NCBI RefSeq assembly: GCF_900963305.1
Contig: NC_042523.1
Coordinates: 23,039,297-23,103,296 of the forward strand
DNA: 64,000 nucleotides
Direction: 5' to 3'
Source of the DNA: Echeneis naucrates
Taxonomy: Eukaryota > Chordata > Actinopteri > Carangiformes > Echeneidae
The notes beneath the pieces were generated by a model, which worked only from the letters and a program-made list of their open reading frames with translations, made no database searches and was not told the DNA's origin. Position 1 is the first letter of the stretch. Each line of letters begins with the position of its first letter. Shown one piece after another: positions 9,891 to 24,546 of this stretch. The position numbers were made by a program, and so were the translations under genes.

Positions 9891-10386
9891 TCACATGACC
9901 GCAAGCAACCAGGAAGCAATGGGGAGCAAAGGCATCAAGTTACACTTAGACACACAACACACAACCGGAAACTGCACAGTTTACCTCCAAGGCAAGACGG
10001 CTTAATGGCCCATATCAATGCATTTCATCAGTGAATGTAATTATGATAAACATAGACAGCGCTATTTTTTGCACAAGCACAGTTCATTTATGATGCCTGA
10101 TTTTAAATTTTGCGCCACTCCTTAGCAATTTTGTTTGACATATTCATCTAGATTACATTTGCATATCGTTGTGCATCGCATATGTTGTGAATTTAACATC
10201 AAATATTGTATTTCATTTTATTTTTTTCCCACCGGAGTTTTTGAAAAAGCACTGAGCAGGATTTTATACTGAAGGCCTACAGCGGAAGTCATGCGTCGCA
10301 ATACGTCAGCTTGACGTTGTCGCGTCACATGACATTTGAAGGCGGAAACGATCGATGCGGGGCCGATTGCGTTGGCACTATAAAAA
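9891..10386 (+). promoter_or_regulatory. slc12a9 promoter region with two M-box/CLEAR-like sites
   Basis: TCACATGA occurs at 9891-9898 and again, as GTCACATGAC, at 10324-10333. This is the type of E-box bound by MITF/TFEB/TFE3 factors, which control lysosomal genes. Nearby are an ETS-like GCGGAAGT (about 10282), two CRE-half-like TGACG/CGTCA motifs (10303-10318) and TATAAAA at 10379-10385, about 300 nt before the ATG. Functional use is inferred from motif sequence and position only. Confidence 0.45.
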
Positions 10387-10686
10387 ACAACAAAACAAGA
10401 AAAAAGCGTTATTTTAAGAATAAAAACGAAACGCTTCAGACTTTAAACATGTGAGTTTTCACCCTCGGCTTTTTATTTTAAGTTGTTTTTGTTGAGCGGG
10501 AAATCACTTTTCTGGCTCGCGATGTAGCTGGATGAGATTTATTTTTTTTTTTTAATTAAAAAAAATCTGTTAGGCGACATTTTTAAATTTTTCCGTTAAA
10601 ACTCTGAGAGCACTTTATGAAGTTGTGACGCTTCCTCCAGAGTTTTTTATTTTTTATTTTTTATTTTTTTTTTATTTGCCTCCGCT

Positions 10687-10909
10687 ATGACAGAGCGGAC
10701 TCCACTCCTCCACTACCGCCTCTCCGCCAGCGTCAATGAATCCGAGCTGCGGTCGCCTCCGGCCGGGCCGGTCCCGGAGCGGCAGCCGGGCGGCCCCCGG
10801 CAGAGGAGGACCCCCGCTCAGCGGCAGCGCCAGAAGCTGTCCACCTTCTTCGGGGTGGTCATCCCCACCCTGCTGTCCATGTTCAGCGTGGTGGTCTTCC
10901 TCAGGATAG
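10687..10909 (+). CDS. slc12a9: slc12a9 exon 1
   Basis: Residues 1-74: cytosolic N-terminus starting [12 protein letters not shown], a Pro/Arg/Gln-rich stretch, then TM1 ([19 protein letters not shown]). Ends G|GTGAGT, phase 1. The ATG is chosen by alignment with the human N-terminus. Confidence 0.93.
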
Positions 10910-12555
10910 GTGAGTCCATCGGAAAGGCTTTCAGGAGAGATCCGTAACGTTTCTGAGGCCTTTTAGGAGACATGCAAGTCCATCCACAAATTCATCAGAT
11001 GTTTTTAATATAAACTGATCTAACTGAATGAAAACACCAAAAGGTAATTTAATGTAAATGCTGACAGTCTTGTGTTTTTCACTGTTTCTGGCCATGAGAA
11101 TAAAGTCTAAGTTTAACTTATAAAGGTGATTTATTTATTTATGTGTTTTTTTAAATGAAGGTCGTTCCGGTTTCAGTCACCTGCAGTGACTGAATTTAAA
11201 CCAGGTGCCAGTTTCTGTTCTCGGCCTCTGTCATGATAACCTGTGGAACCGATGAGAGAGCTGAGCTAGACTTGATTAGATTAAATCTATCAGCTGAATG
11301 CAAAGAATGCATTGATCTGTATTATATCACAACTTCTATCAACAACTTTCTACACCCCCCCCCCCCCCCCCCAAAAAAAAAAATCTCCTACAGTTGTGCA
11401 TGAAACCTGCAAGGAAGGACAAAGTCTTCCATTCAGCAGCAGAGCTTTTTCTGCAGACACCAAGAACATACAAGTTTAACTTGTTGGTTAATGTTTTGCA
11501 AATTATAACATGAAAATAGCTGAAACAACTAATTTCACACCCCCGGGGGCAAAAGCTCTGTTTTCTAGAGAAAAATGCTAATTTGATGAAATTAACAATC
11601 ATGTCATGCAATCTCAGCAGAAAGTCTTGATGTCACCCTCTTTTGTCTGGTGTTTCACTTCCAGGTATTTGTGTGTTGTGGATTTGTGTTTGTGTTTCTG
11701 TCCATTTTGTACCTCAAAGTCGTTTTCTAACTCTCCCTCTTGCCCCCCTTTGCTCCCTCTGAGTCTCGTGAGAGAGAGTCAGCTGCTGTGCATTGGACAC
11801 ACACACACACACACACACACATAGTAGCTGTCTGTGTTGATGTCGAACACTGTTCTTACTCGACAACATAGAAGTCTGTTCAGGAAGTAACAGTCCTGTC
11901 ATTGTGGATGTGAAACTAAAACTGTTAAATTTACCAGACTTGGAAAAAAAAACAAACACATTTGAGGTTAAGTAGACTAAATTGGAATTTCACACTTTTC
12001 ATGATCTGAGACATCCCGGCATCCCATCATACTATCAGAGTGTAGGTCCAGTGTTGCGTGATCATGGGACATACATAGCAGCACTGTGGATAAGGGCAGA
12101 TAATGGAAACATACTCTTAATCTCAGTCATTGATTTAGTATAGAAACATACAATCAAAGGTCACCGTAGCTGAAGGAAGACGAGGTGGTGATGTGTTAAA
12201 TATGTGTCTGACATGGTGTCTATTGACTCTGGCACCACAGCCCACACTTAGATTAGATTCATGTGACTCTGCTGATGAAGTTTTGAGTTTGTGATTATTT
12301 TAATCTACATATGTAAACATCTGAGTTACTTTTCCAGTATCAATCAATGTATAATCATTGTTGTGTTGTGTGACTCTTTGTGTTGTCTGTCCAGGATTTG
12401 TGGTGGGCCAGTCCGGACTGTACCAAGCTATTGCCATGTTCTTGGTGGCCTACTTAATCATCAGCATGACTGTGCTGTCTGTCTGTGCCATCTCCACCAA
12501 TGGAGCTCTGGATGCTGGAGGAGCTTATTGTATCCTCTTACAGCTTCTCTCTCTC

Positions 12556-12590
<35 letters not shown>

Positions 12591-15500
12591 CTAACACACA
12601 GACTTGTTTTCATGAAGTGTACTTTGCCTTAACACCACTCAGACATGATCAGCCGTGCACTGGGTCCGGAGTTCGGTGGCAGCATCGGCCTCATGTTCTT
12701 CCTGGCCAATGTGTGTGGCAGCGCTCTGTATGTGCTGGGTCTGGTTGAGGCCATCGTGGGCTCCTTCGGCATGCCAGAAGGTCAGTTTGGTGTAATAGCT
12801 TGAAAAATGCGGGTCAACTTGCTTTTGCCTTTTGATTGGAAAGTCTGGTTCCTTCTTGTCATAGTATTTGCTGGAACATCAGGAGGGTTGGAGAGGCCCA
12901 GTTAACCTCGTCAAAACCTTTACAGGTTCTCTGTAGTCAAAAGGGTCCATGTCTTTTTGATTATAATTCAGGTCTAGGTTCCATATTAACACAGTAAAAG
13001 TATCAAAGGTCTCAGTCCACAGATAAATGTCCAGAGACATTTAGAGACTGAACCTTAAAAACAGCCATAAGAACTTCGGACACTTTGTGATGTCACAAAT
13101 GTACTGTCACCACTCTTAGCCAGGCCCTAAGCTCCGCCCACCCAGACCCTGGATCGGAGAGGATCTCCTCCCCTCTGATTGGCTCACTGATCTGTTACCT
13201 CCAGAAAGAAGCCTGAGAGGCTAAATTAAAATGCACTGATTTATGTTAATATTCTGCTGTATGACATTATTTTATTCATATTGACTGTCATGTACAAACA
13301 AATGAACAAATCCTTCTCTTTATCTTTTCTTTCATGACCTCCACTGGACACCTCAAACATCTCACCGTCTTAGATGTGTCCGTGGCCGCTACTCCCTTCC
13401 AGGTCCTGCCATCAGGATACTGGTGGTCTCTGCTTTATGGCACAGCCATTACCCTGCTTTGCCTGCTGGTGTGCTTGGTGGGAGCCCACATTTACGCCAA
13501 GGCCACCTTCATCATCTTTCTGGTGGTCATGTTTGTCCTTGGTACCATCTTCGTCAGTTTCTTCGCCGTACGGCCTCAAACCATCACCCTGCCCACTTCA
13601 GCCACACGGAACCCTACAATGAACGCAACGGGTCCTGTAGCTCCCACCACAGCAAACTTTACAGGATTCAAGCTGGACACGTTACTGGGGAACCTGCAGG
13701 GTAAGCCACAGATAAGTCCGCAGGGTTCACTCATACCAAGTATGTTTGGAAGGGTTTATTTCATCCATGGTGCATTCGTTCGTTTTGCCTGACGACAACA
13801 ATACAAATAAAACTTGTACTTAAATTAGGCATACCACTTTAAAGAATTTAATAGGTTAAAAGTATTGCAGTCTGGAGAATAGAAGATGAGTAAAAAGTGG
13901 TATGATTGCATCAGTTCAGTATATTTTGCTTTTAATATTAAACATGTCTGGCCAGTGTTATTATGCTTTTATAATTTAATTCACTGCTTAAAAAGCTACT
14001 TTGCTCGGAATTTGTGGCAACTGTAGGTCACACTAGTGGTTTGAAATAGTGTTGTTATGGAAAATTGTTTTTTAATGACTACCAGCCATTTAGTAATTTA
14101 AATCCAGCTTCATAATTAATTACAATGTTGTATTTTAAGCTTGTTCTCTTTTTATTTGGTCCTTCAACCTCACAGGGATTAACCTCTCTCAGTTCTCTTT
14201 TCATCACATTGGGAATACTTTCAGTGAAATTTATGTGTTTATAAAACAGTAAAAGCTTTGGTCATGGTCAGATTTTGCTCCAAAGAAGTGTCAGCTAAGC
14301 TCTAACGTAACGCCACTGATATGAGTGAGTGAGTGAGAAATGATAGGTGAGTCGGTGTCCGTGTTTACAAGACAAAGGTCAGATCGTATCATTCCCATTA
14401 AAGGTGAATGTACAATGCTCTCTGGTGGCACGAATGCTTTGTCCTGTTGCTACCTGTTTCTTCCCTAAAAATACATAATCACATAACAGATTAGTGGCAA
14501 TGGACAAAATTTGAAATGATCTGTAATCAGATGTCCATTTTCTCTGGTTCTTAATGTCCATAGAAAAACTAACCAGGCTCCTCATTCTGTTTGCAGGGAA
14601 TTAGATCTAAACACGTGATTACTAAGCTAATTGCTGTAACTTGGGTATGCATCCAGGCTCACATGAGAATCATTACACACAACAAGCTTTGGATTATCCC
14701 ACAATTGAATGAAATAGGATACAAACACACAAAGGCACATTAAATAATTACTTTCCATATTGGAAATAAGCGAAGGCAGTGCAGGTCTGCTTAGTTTCAC
14801 AAGTTGGTCTCATTCCATCAAACCAATATAACAATATAATAATATTAGCTATTCAGTCATCGTCTTTGTTTACATTAATGGCTTAATCAATAAAGCACTG
14901 TACTTTTAATGAGTTTTGTTGTTACGAGATGCCCACCAGGTAAAATGCTATTGCATCTCAGAAAATTGTTTTAGTTTGAACTAAAATGTGAGTGATGATC
15001 GATGTATGTATTTGTAATTGTACAAAATCATCCTCACCAAAGAATGGGTGTTTTTTTCTAAATAAGATATCACAAGCGGAGAGGAACAGAGGACCTGTCA
15101 CACCTCACAGCTATGAAATTGAATTTTTTTACCAATAGATGCAGCATCTTGAGATTGAGTAGATGACGCTCTGAGAACAATACAAAAGATTTGTTTGTAA
15201 TTCGGTGTTTAAATGCTGTCAAGCACACTGAAGTGTCATCCAACAGAGAATGATGTTGATAGACGCACAATTGCAGGGACTTATCTGTAGTTCTCTCTCC
15301 CTGCAGCTGACTACACTGTGGATTACACAACAGGAACTATGATGTCTTTTGCCACAGTTTTCGCTGTAATGTTTAATGGCTGCACGGGCATCATGGCTGG
15401 CTCCAACATGTCAGGTATGGGAAGCAGTTTTTGTTTCTGTGTATTCGTGGGCAGCCTGATTATGTTTCTATGAACATAGACCAAACCTGCCTGTCCTCCA

Positions 15501-18500
15501 GGTGACCTGAAAAGTCCGAGCTCTTCCATTCCCCGGGGCACCATCACAGCCGTCATCTTCACCTTCATCATCTACAACTTGCTCAGTGTGCTGATAGCGT
15601 GCTCCTGTGACCGGTCAGTGTCACACACACACACACACAAAACACATCTATGAACAAACACAAAACATAAATGGCACATAATTGATCATAAATCTTCACA
15701 GATGAAGTTCATTGAAGCTTGACGTTGCTAAGAGTAGAAGTAAAGAGCAGCAGAAACGCGTATTAGCATGTTTTTCTTTTCAGCAGATGAAATCCAGTCG
15801 TTAGTGTCTATAAGATAATGCAACCAGGGTTCATTTTCTGCTTCACCAAACACAATTGGAGCATCAATACAGCCCATTACAAAACCATTTATTTCAAGTG
15901 AGTGTTATCCAACGCCAAGTGTCAGTTAATCAATCAAATAACAGCTGAAATGCAAGTAGGCAAAACATTGGAAACACACAACTGTGTACACATCTGCCCC
16001 TTGGGTTTCCTCACCGGCTCAATTTTGATGTTTGATCATTGAAGAAACTGAGGAGAAATCAGATTTTAGTTTAGTTACTGCTCTTTATGTTTGCACGCTG
16101 TGTTATTTCTGGTTAACACGGCTTCAGGATCCATCATAGAAGCTAAACCTCTACCCAAAATTAGAGAGTTAAAACAGAAAAGAAAGAGTGCGGGTAAATC
16201 TGCTAATAAAAGTCAATTGGCTCCTGTTGCTGCAGCAGGTAATTGCTAAATTTGATAATGCTTGGACAAAATTAACATCCATACCAAAGCTTTGTTTTAC
16301 GATGAATACATTTATGCTTTGTGTCCAAAACACGCAATGTCCACAAACTGCAAAAATGTAAAATACCTGAAATAAAAATCTGAAGTTGGAAAAATAGTTT
16401 CTTATGAAACACAGGAGAGCTAGAGTTAATATTATCAAATCTTTCATCAAGCCAATGTATGCTGAAGAAAAGAACCATCATATCATATTCCTCTAATCAA
16501 GTGTTAGCATGCAGCTAACAGTCAATCATGTCACTGTCCTCACTTGAGCTGTAAAGCATGAGTCCTTGATGTTGCAATAGGTATTTACTTTTTTCTATTT
16601 ATTTGTACTCCCTCTCCCTCTCTCTGTCTGCCTCTTTCTATCTTGTCTTTTGCTGAGTGCCAGAGTTTGGTATTGATGTAACTCTAAAGCGAGTGTTGCC
16701 AAGGTGCTAAACTGACATGACAGGGCTATAAAAGAGCATTGGAGATCAATACTGCCATCATTTACCCTGCCACACTGTCCTCCCTGTGTCCGCCTACCAC
16801 ACTCACTCTCAATGATAAGAGACGGACTATAACGCACTTTCTTCACCTCTGCAGTGCTTTATCTTTCTCCCTGGAAGCACACACATTATTCGTGCATTGT
16901 ACCATAGTGTCTTGTAGATGCACAAAAAATATGTTATCTAAAGAAAAAGAAAATAAAATTGGAGCTTGGGATGCAGCAAAAAAAGACAGTGGAAGCCAGC
17001 CCCCACTCACATGACCACAACAGGGAAGCCTAAAGGGGTCTCTCACATGACTTGTGTGGGTATGTGCGAGGCCTTGCTCACAGCTGGGTAATAACAAAGC
17101 CCCAGTTCAAGACATTATTGAACACAGTGAGATCTGGTCACCCAGAACCCTCATCAGGACACATGTGGGGACCAACTCGTACCACAGGAAGTAGCTCCGT
17201 TGCCAGAGGCCGCGTGGAAACATTGAGTAGCTCACCGAGTAGATACTGCTGCAGTTAGCAAGCTGTCAGAGGGGAATTGTGTGTGTACAAGTGTGATGCT
17301 TATGTTGGACAATGGTGTCTGTTTACCCACAGATAAAATCAAGTGGGATGAGGATCTCTGGGAACTTGAGACAGATTTGACACACATTCTCATGTCAGAT
17401 AGCTCCAGACATGATCTGGGCCCAAGAAGCATGCACGTGTGTGTCTGTGTGTTAACTGCATCCCCAGACCTGCTGTTGCATGTCGTTAAATTGGATGTAT
17501 TTTCTTTTATACAACGTTCTTCACCATTGTTCACCAAAGTGACACCTTGCTTGTGTGTTGCATTGTGCATGATTAGAGCACGAGAAGGAAAAGGGCGAGG
17601 CTGAAAGTGAAACACTTAGTTCCTCAGAACTGGTCAGACTATTTGATTATGAAACACAAATGAGAAACCGGCACAGATGGGTGTAAAATCCTTCTTTACA
17701 GCTGTCATGGCCAGAGCATTGCTCCTTGTCTTATCTTCAGTTAGCTTGGGGTTGTTTGGTATACTGAGGCTGACCTGAATGGAGCTGATGTCAGCGTTAC
17801 AGATGAGAAGTAATGGAATATCATCATTTCTCAGAAGCACAAGGAAAACTGTCACCTAGAGGGTATTTCCTTATTGACGACTGCTTTCTGTTAATCCACA
17901 TTCAGGTCAAATGTCCGACAGAATTTTTGACTTGTGTATGTTTCATGCTCTTCAAAATTCTGCTTCATGTGAGAAAAAGGAACGTTGTCTTTTTAATCTG
18001 AGAACCTTGTATTTTACTTGAATGGTTTTCTCCATATTCCTCCTTTTGGTTTTTGCAAATTAGAACAGTTGCACAATGATTTTTGCCATGTGATGATTTC
18101 TCTTTTGCTTTGTAATGACTGGAATTCACTACTTTTACTTCCTCAGAGTAACACAATGGCCTGATTGTACACCGTGGAAGTCAGACAGTATTTGACAAAC
18201 TCAAAAGAACGCACCACACTGAGGCACTATCAGGAGATGAGAAGTGGGCCGACTGTTACTAGTTTGTAAGCCATGTGCTGCAGCCTACTTCATCTTCTGC
18301 TCACAGGAAAACATTTACATTCACTGCTGTTTCTGCTACATTAGCTCGGCTCACTTCGAGAGAAAATATTACCAACAATACCTGGAGTGCATCATAAAAC
18401 TTTATTGATTTCTTGTAGGATAAGATTAGAAGAAAAAGACCAACATTTATTACAGTGCAAAAATCCAACTAACATCTATTTTCCAAGTGCAAATGGGTTT

Positions 18501-21500
18501 AGAAGTGATGAGGAAACTGGTTACCTGTTATGAAGGCAAGAGGGAGAGGGTGTTGGTTCTCTTATAAAAACATGCTGGATCAGTATGAACACAAATCAAA
18601 GAACTTAGACATCACACAATACAACAGGACACATAAAACAGTAATTGCGTCATTTTAAGCAGAGATTTGAAGTTGTGTGGAGAAAGAAGAGGATTCTTTA
18701 GGTTGGCAGAAGATTTAAAGTGACATGTATTTACAAAGTGCAAAAGATACTAAATACTACACTTATCAATTCAACATCAAGGAACTCAAACTGAACATTT
18801 TTTGCAGTGCTTTCAGCTGCTGAATGGAGGCGTTAAAACACACGGAGACGGTGTGATTAGAGGTTGTGGTCTTCTATCTGAGTGAATTCAGAGGTAGTCA
18901 GAGACTACCTGTCTTCAAAAGCAAAGTTTCCACTGATAAGTTTCTTCACCACAAACAAAAAGCGAAAGTAAAATTCAGCTGTAGTTGTCCAGGTTGTCCA
19001 AAGGGTGGCAGTCCCGCTCTCTTCCCAGCCCGCTGCCTTCCCTTTATAAAAAGGAAGACTTAAAGCCACGAACTGACTTTTACATAAGGCTCATAAGGCA
19101 CGAGGCTAAATTGCTACCCTCAGCTAATTGTAGTTCTGCATAATTCTAAAAGGCAAAGTAGTTAAGATGTATTTAAAGGTGAATGTGAGGGAGGTGGGAG
19201 CAGCCGTTAAAAGTGATTATACTGCCTGCTGAGGGGAACTCTCCCCTGCTGCCTACCTGTGTCAGCGTGTGCACTAATGTCACAGCATCAGCTCACTCGT
19301 TCAGGTGTGAGACGGGGGATTGTCAGTGTGTGCTCATTAGAAGGAGAGATGAGGTAATTTAACGCAGAGCTTGACAGCTTCAGCCAGTTCAGGGCCGGTT
19401 TTAACATGAGCCACAACATCACGTACCTCGGCAGACACAGGCCATCATTAGACCGATATATGTAGAGCTCCCTGTGGTCAGGAGAGTCCTTGAAAATCAT
19501 TGGTCACTCTCTTCGTCCAGGTCATTATTCACAGGAAAAATTCGGCAGGCTGGGAAAGGAACCCGAGACACCAGCCCAGTGGATTTGCACCCACATGGTC
19601 ACATGCCCCTTACTGCTTGGCTGTTGCCCTGTACAGTAGAACTGCACCGTACTGACAGTAGCATTTTTCTTTAATTAATTTATTTTTTTTCTACAGCTGC
19701 ATGAGCCCATTTTCTGCTTTACAGCTATTAGCGCTGCACACCGCAAAGAAGACGAAGCTCATTTTACATGTAAAAGCTGCACGACTGGTTTTCAGGTCAC
19801 TGTTAATAGAGATGCAACATATTTAGTCTCTTTTGGAGATTAGCGTCTGTGATATGCCAGTATGGTAAGAGGGCCGATGATGATGGCGATGAAGGCAGAG
19901 GGGATATGAGATAGAGGGGAATCTATTAACCTCATGTGACCAGCTAGCCAGCCATGACAGATTGCCCTGTCGGTGCTTTATCAAGCTCTTTTGGTAGTGT
20001 GTCTGTGCGTGTGTGGATTAGAAACTTAAACACACACAATAACAGAGTGAGCAAGCGAGCTCAGCCTGTAGCTTTTGTTTATTATATTTTTGTGCGCTGG
20101 TTTCATTCTGGAACACTGACTGGTCTTTTGTGTCTGTCAGTCATGTGCTTGCATGATTGACTTTATTGTGTGTGCGTTTGTGAGTCTGCACACTGTGCAC
20201 ACGTAGGCTTACAACCGCTCTGTGCAGTGCTGTGTGTCAGTGACCCGAGAGCTGATCCACCTCACGCCATAGAAGCTCTTGTATTAATAACAGCTGATGA
20301 TTATATTCATTTGAATCTGCTGGGGCTCCTTGTATTGAGCTATCTCTGACACGCAGCCTCACAAATGTGTGTGCAGTCAGCACACCCTCCAAAATCCCTC
20401 TGTGTCTCATTTCATCAGTGTCTGATAAGAATGATTCCTCCTGGGCGGCATTTTTTGGATGCTTTACAGTCATTTCCAACTCCAAGGAGACCTTTGGGTA
20501 GACCCGGAACTCAGTGTAGAGTGTACATACCCCATCTGGCCCAGGATGAACTGGAAAGCTTCACCTGACTCCAGATGAACAGAGGGAAGGGGGTGGATGG
20601 GTTTTACTCAGCTTCTCCTCAGTTTAACTCCATTATGCCTACAGGAGCCTTTCTTAGAACCTAAAAGCTTTTTTCAGTAAATCACAAACAATTAGCACCT
20701 TAGAGTCCCAGTTCCAGTTGTGTTTCTGTGCAGAAACTCCCAGTGACTCATATGAGTGGTCAGTTATCTGCCATCTTTTATACTGATTAGGAAAAAACAC
20801 CTTAGTCACAGAAAGAGGACCCAAAACAATACAAAGACACACAATTACTGCTTTATTTTCTTCAAGTGGAGATGTTTCAATTTTTTTCCCTTTTTTTTTT
20901 AAATCACTGTGCAAATTATTTTCTGCTGCCCTTGGTATTCAAGACCGACTGGAATAATCATAAAAGACACTTTGGCAGACAATAATGGATAACCATGACC
21001 CCCTCCCATATATAATGTCTGGTGAAGCACTGTGAAAGAAATCTGTGCTTGGAGGAAAGTTGCACAGAGTTACGTGAGAAGATTTAAAGCCTTCTGTACA
21101 CTAAATATGAAGCTAAAGAAAGGAGATGGTTAGTGGTTTTTAGAGGTGTTTGTAAGTGTTTTTTTTTTTAGGTAGGTTTGTTAGAAGATTTATTTTTAGC
21201 CTGCACAGTGATATCCATCTTCTCCTCTAACTTTCTCAAAGGAATCTTGTGTTTAAAAATAAATAAATAAATAAAAGGAAGAAGGAAAGCACTGGACTTT
21301 CATGAACTTCAAGTTCACTTGCTTCTTTGATCCAGGAGAAACTGCAAATCAACATAATGTGGTGATGTGAAGGAAAATTAAACGTGAGCTGCTCTGTGTC
21401 CTTTCGTAGTGAGTCCAGAATCCCTTCCTCCTTCTGTCTCCTCCTCCTCCCTGTTCATCGTTCAACTATCCATCCACATGGTTGTGCTCCCTCCTTTTGT

Positions 21501-24473
21501 TATTCCTCCCTTATCTCTCAGTGCAGAGATTCCAGTCATTCCTGTCTTTTCTCTCTCTGTTGCTGCCTTTCTGGTTTTCTTGTTGTTGTTTTTTATTTAT
21601 TTTTTTTTGTACCCCACATTTGACAATGGCGGCAACACAGGCCAGATCTTCACCAACATGTCTTGTGTGAATGAGAAGCTGCAGGGGTTGGAGGAGGAAG
21701 AGACACTGAGATGAAGAGCAACAGACAGAGCGAAAGAGACAGGAGGGATTTAGGTCACAGAGGAGCTTAAATATCGGATGTATTATATAAAAATGCTGTT
21801 GTTTGTGATAGTTATTTTATTAGAATGGATTCTCTGTAACTTGTTGTGCGTGGGAAGCACTGAACTTGAATTCTAACTGAACCTTTTGATGAAATATCAT
21901 TGCTGAACAGGAAGCGTTAGGTCTGAAGTCAGTTCTTCAATGTGACTGAAGATTTTACTCATTTTGGACATTAGAAACTAAGGCTTGATTAAAACAAATG
22001 GATTTCACAGTCTTCTGGGATTTTTATTTGAATGATCTAATACTGGTTCTTAAAATCTGAACATTCATCTTTTTTGTTGTGTATTTTGCTTATCTGCCAA
22101 CACCACCTCAACAATTTTGTAATACTGGAAGGTAATTTATAGGTGACAAGGTTGATGATGTTACATTATGTGCCTTCCCTCTTAACACTGTCTGAGTTAC
22201 AAGCACTGAAAGCAATTTATAGAGTAATCTAAACAAGTGGCTAGAAATTGCACGTTGGTGTAGAGGAAGTCTGGAGTGGCTGAAAATTGGAAATGGAGAG
22301 CAGCGGTTAATGAGATGAGTATCAGTAAAATTTTCATAAACAAGTGAAGTGTTTGGGAGGGTTACAGACGGAGAGAGGGAGGATAGAGAAGGTTGGAATG
22401 TGCGCCACTGAAGCCTTGTTAACTATTGATCCCATTTAATAATCCTTAACCACAGTCTCCTCCCATGAGAGCACTTAACTATCCTTCTCCCTCTGTCTCT
22501 CTGACTCCTCGGCCCGCTTCGTCTCCTCCTCCTTCCTGTGTCTGTTTCTCCTTCTCACACTGTGGACTGTGGCTGAAGTACCTACAAGGTCAAAGTGGTG
22601 TGAGGCCAAAGGCCAACGCTAACTGCATAGTTGTGCTCTGATGTATTTGTTGCTATAGTCGATAGCGCCGCCTCTAACAGACCACAGCTCATTGAGAGCA
22701 TATTGGACTAGATATCAGGGCAATCCAGGTCCTTGGTTGAATTAGGGTCACATATTCAGGGTGCCTTTGTTTTTGTCCTCCTGAACGGTGCAACATTGGG
22801 CCAGAAAATTGTCACATTTCAGCAGATTGGGCTGATTTGTTGTAATTTCATGTATTACAACAAGGTCCAATACAGCAATCAGCCATAACATTATGACCAC
22901 TGACAGGTGAGGTGAATAATTATGTTATTACCATGCCAGCAGTCAGTGGGTGGGGATGGATGAGGTGGCAACCGAACATTTGTTGAGGCAGGAAAAATGC
23001 TTGACTCTTAGGATGTGAGCCACTGTTAAAAGGGCCAGAGCACCGTGGAGCGGTCAGGACCGACCCAAAGTGGTCTGAGGAGGCAAAACCATCAATCCGG
23101 AGAAACTGCAACAATGTGGGATGGTTTGAGGACTAACAAGGTGTTCAATTGGCTCCACATTACCCAGATCTCAGTCCAGTCCAGCATCTGTGGGATGAGC
23201 TGGACCAACAAGCTTCTGCTGATATAGTCAGCTCACCTTCAGAAGTCTCTCACGTTACTCTTACATGTCGCTGTTCATAAACTAAATATTGGTGCACCCC
23301 ATTAGCTCGGCTGGTAGAGGGCCCACAGTAAAGGCTGCGGTGTCCCGTGGTCCAGATCTGAACCACGAGCCTTCCTCTCATGAAGTCCTCTCTTTACCCC
23401 CTCCTCCTGCCTCTCATTCTGGTTGTCACAACAAACTATTTCACCGAGAGAGTGCAGCTTTACTGGGGAAGTATTTGCGCACATCGTAGCTGTATCCGCT
23501 ACATCCCTGTTGAGCAAACACATAGAGGAGAGCCACCAAAAACAAGAGCACTAACTATAAATGCTGTCCTTGTAATATCGATGCAGAGATTCATAGGAGC
23601 AGTTATCCTCACTATCCTACTGCGAGTCAGAGTATTGACATCCAGGATGTCCATACAGCAGAGACACAAATGGTCACGATGAGGGAAACATTGATGTAAG
23701 CCATAAACCAGAACAACCTCAGTGACTGGCTCTGATCCCTCCTGAGTATTTAAGCCTTTTTTTCTTCAGGATCATAAAAGCAGATGATCCTGGATCGTTA
23801 TGTTTGTCCCGACGGTGGGTGCCCTCATCCTCTGCAAGATGACCAATGATTAGCGGCATAAACTCTGTCTATGATGGTGGTGTTTCCATTGATGATGTAA
23901 TCCACCTGACCACACAAGTACATTTACACACACACACACACACACACTCCTGGTGTCAGCACTTTATTTTTCATCTCATTTGGAATATCGCAGATAATTA
24001 ATCTATAATGTTCGACCAAAGTGCGAGTGAATTATGAGAAGCACAATCACATGAAATGATGGATTAAAAGATGAATACGCATGAATACACAAATGAGGGC
24101 ATGAATAAAAATGGTAAACAAATGAGCCGGAGGATGGAGCGGGGCCGGGCGGAGCGAGAACAATCAGCTAAACAATCTCTGTGGGCTCCTTTTAGTCGTT
24201 TAGCTTTGTTTCCTCCTCTTCTCTAAACGAGCTCTTTTAATCTGTCACTCGCTCCCCCACACTTTGTTCTCCTCTTTATTTGGATGGCAGAGCTCATTTC
24301 AGCTGGATGATCTGATCAATAATTACTTTCTAGGCCACACACACACACACACAAACACACACTCCGAGTCACTTATAAGCAACACTCCCTTGGTAATGAC
24401 TACGCAGAATTATGAAGCACAGAATACATATTGTTCTTTCTGTTAGAACCGACACGTGGACAATCTCGCTCTC

Positions 24474-24546
<73 letters not shown>

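Larger units (their letters stand above)
10910..12394 (+). other. slc12a9 intron 1
   Basis: No gene seen. Holds a C-run followed by an A-run (11355-11383) and a CA microsatellite (11797-11821). Confidence 0.7.

Noticed and set aside
23293-23375. A tRNA gene
   Set aside because: Box A is good, but the region after it does not fold as a cloverleaf, and the downstream pyrimidine-rich body is typical of a tRNA-derived SINE.
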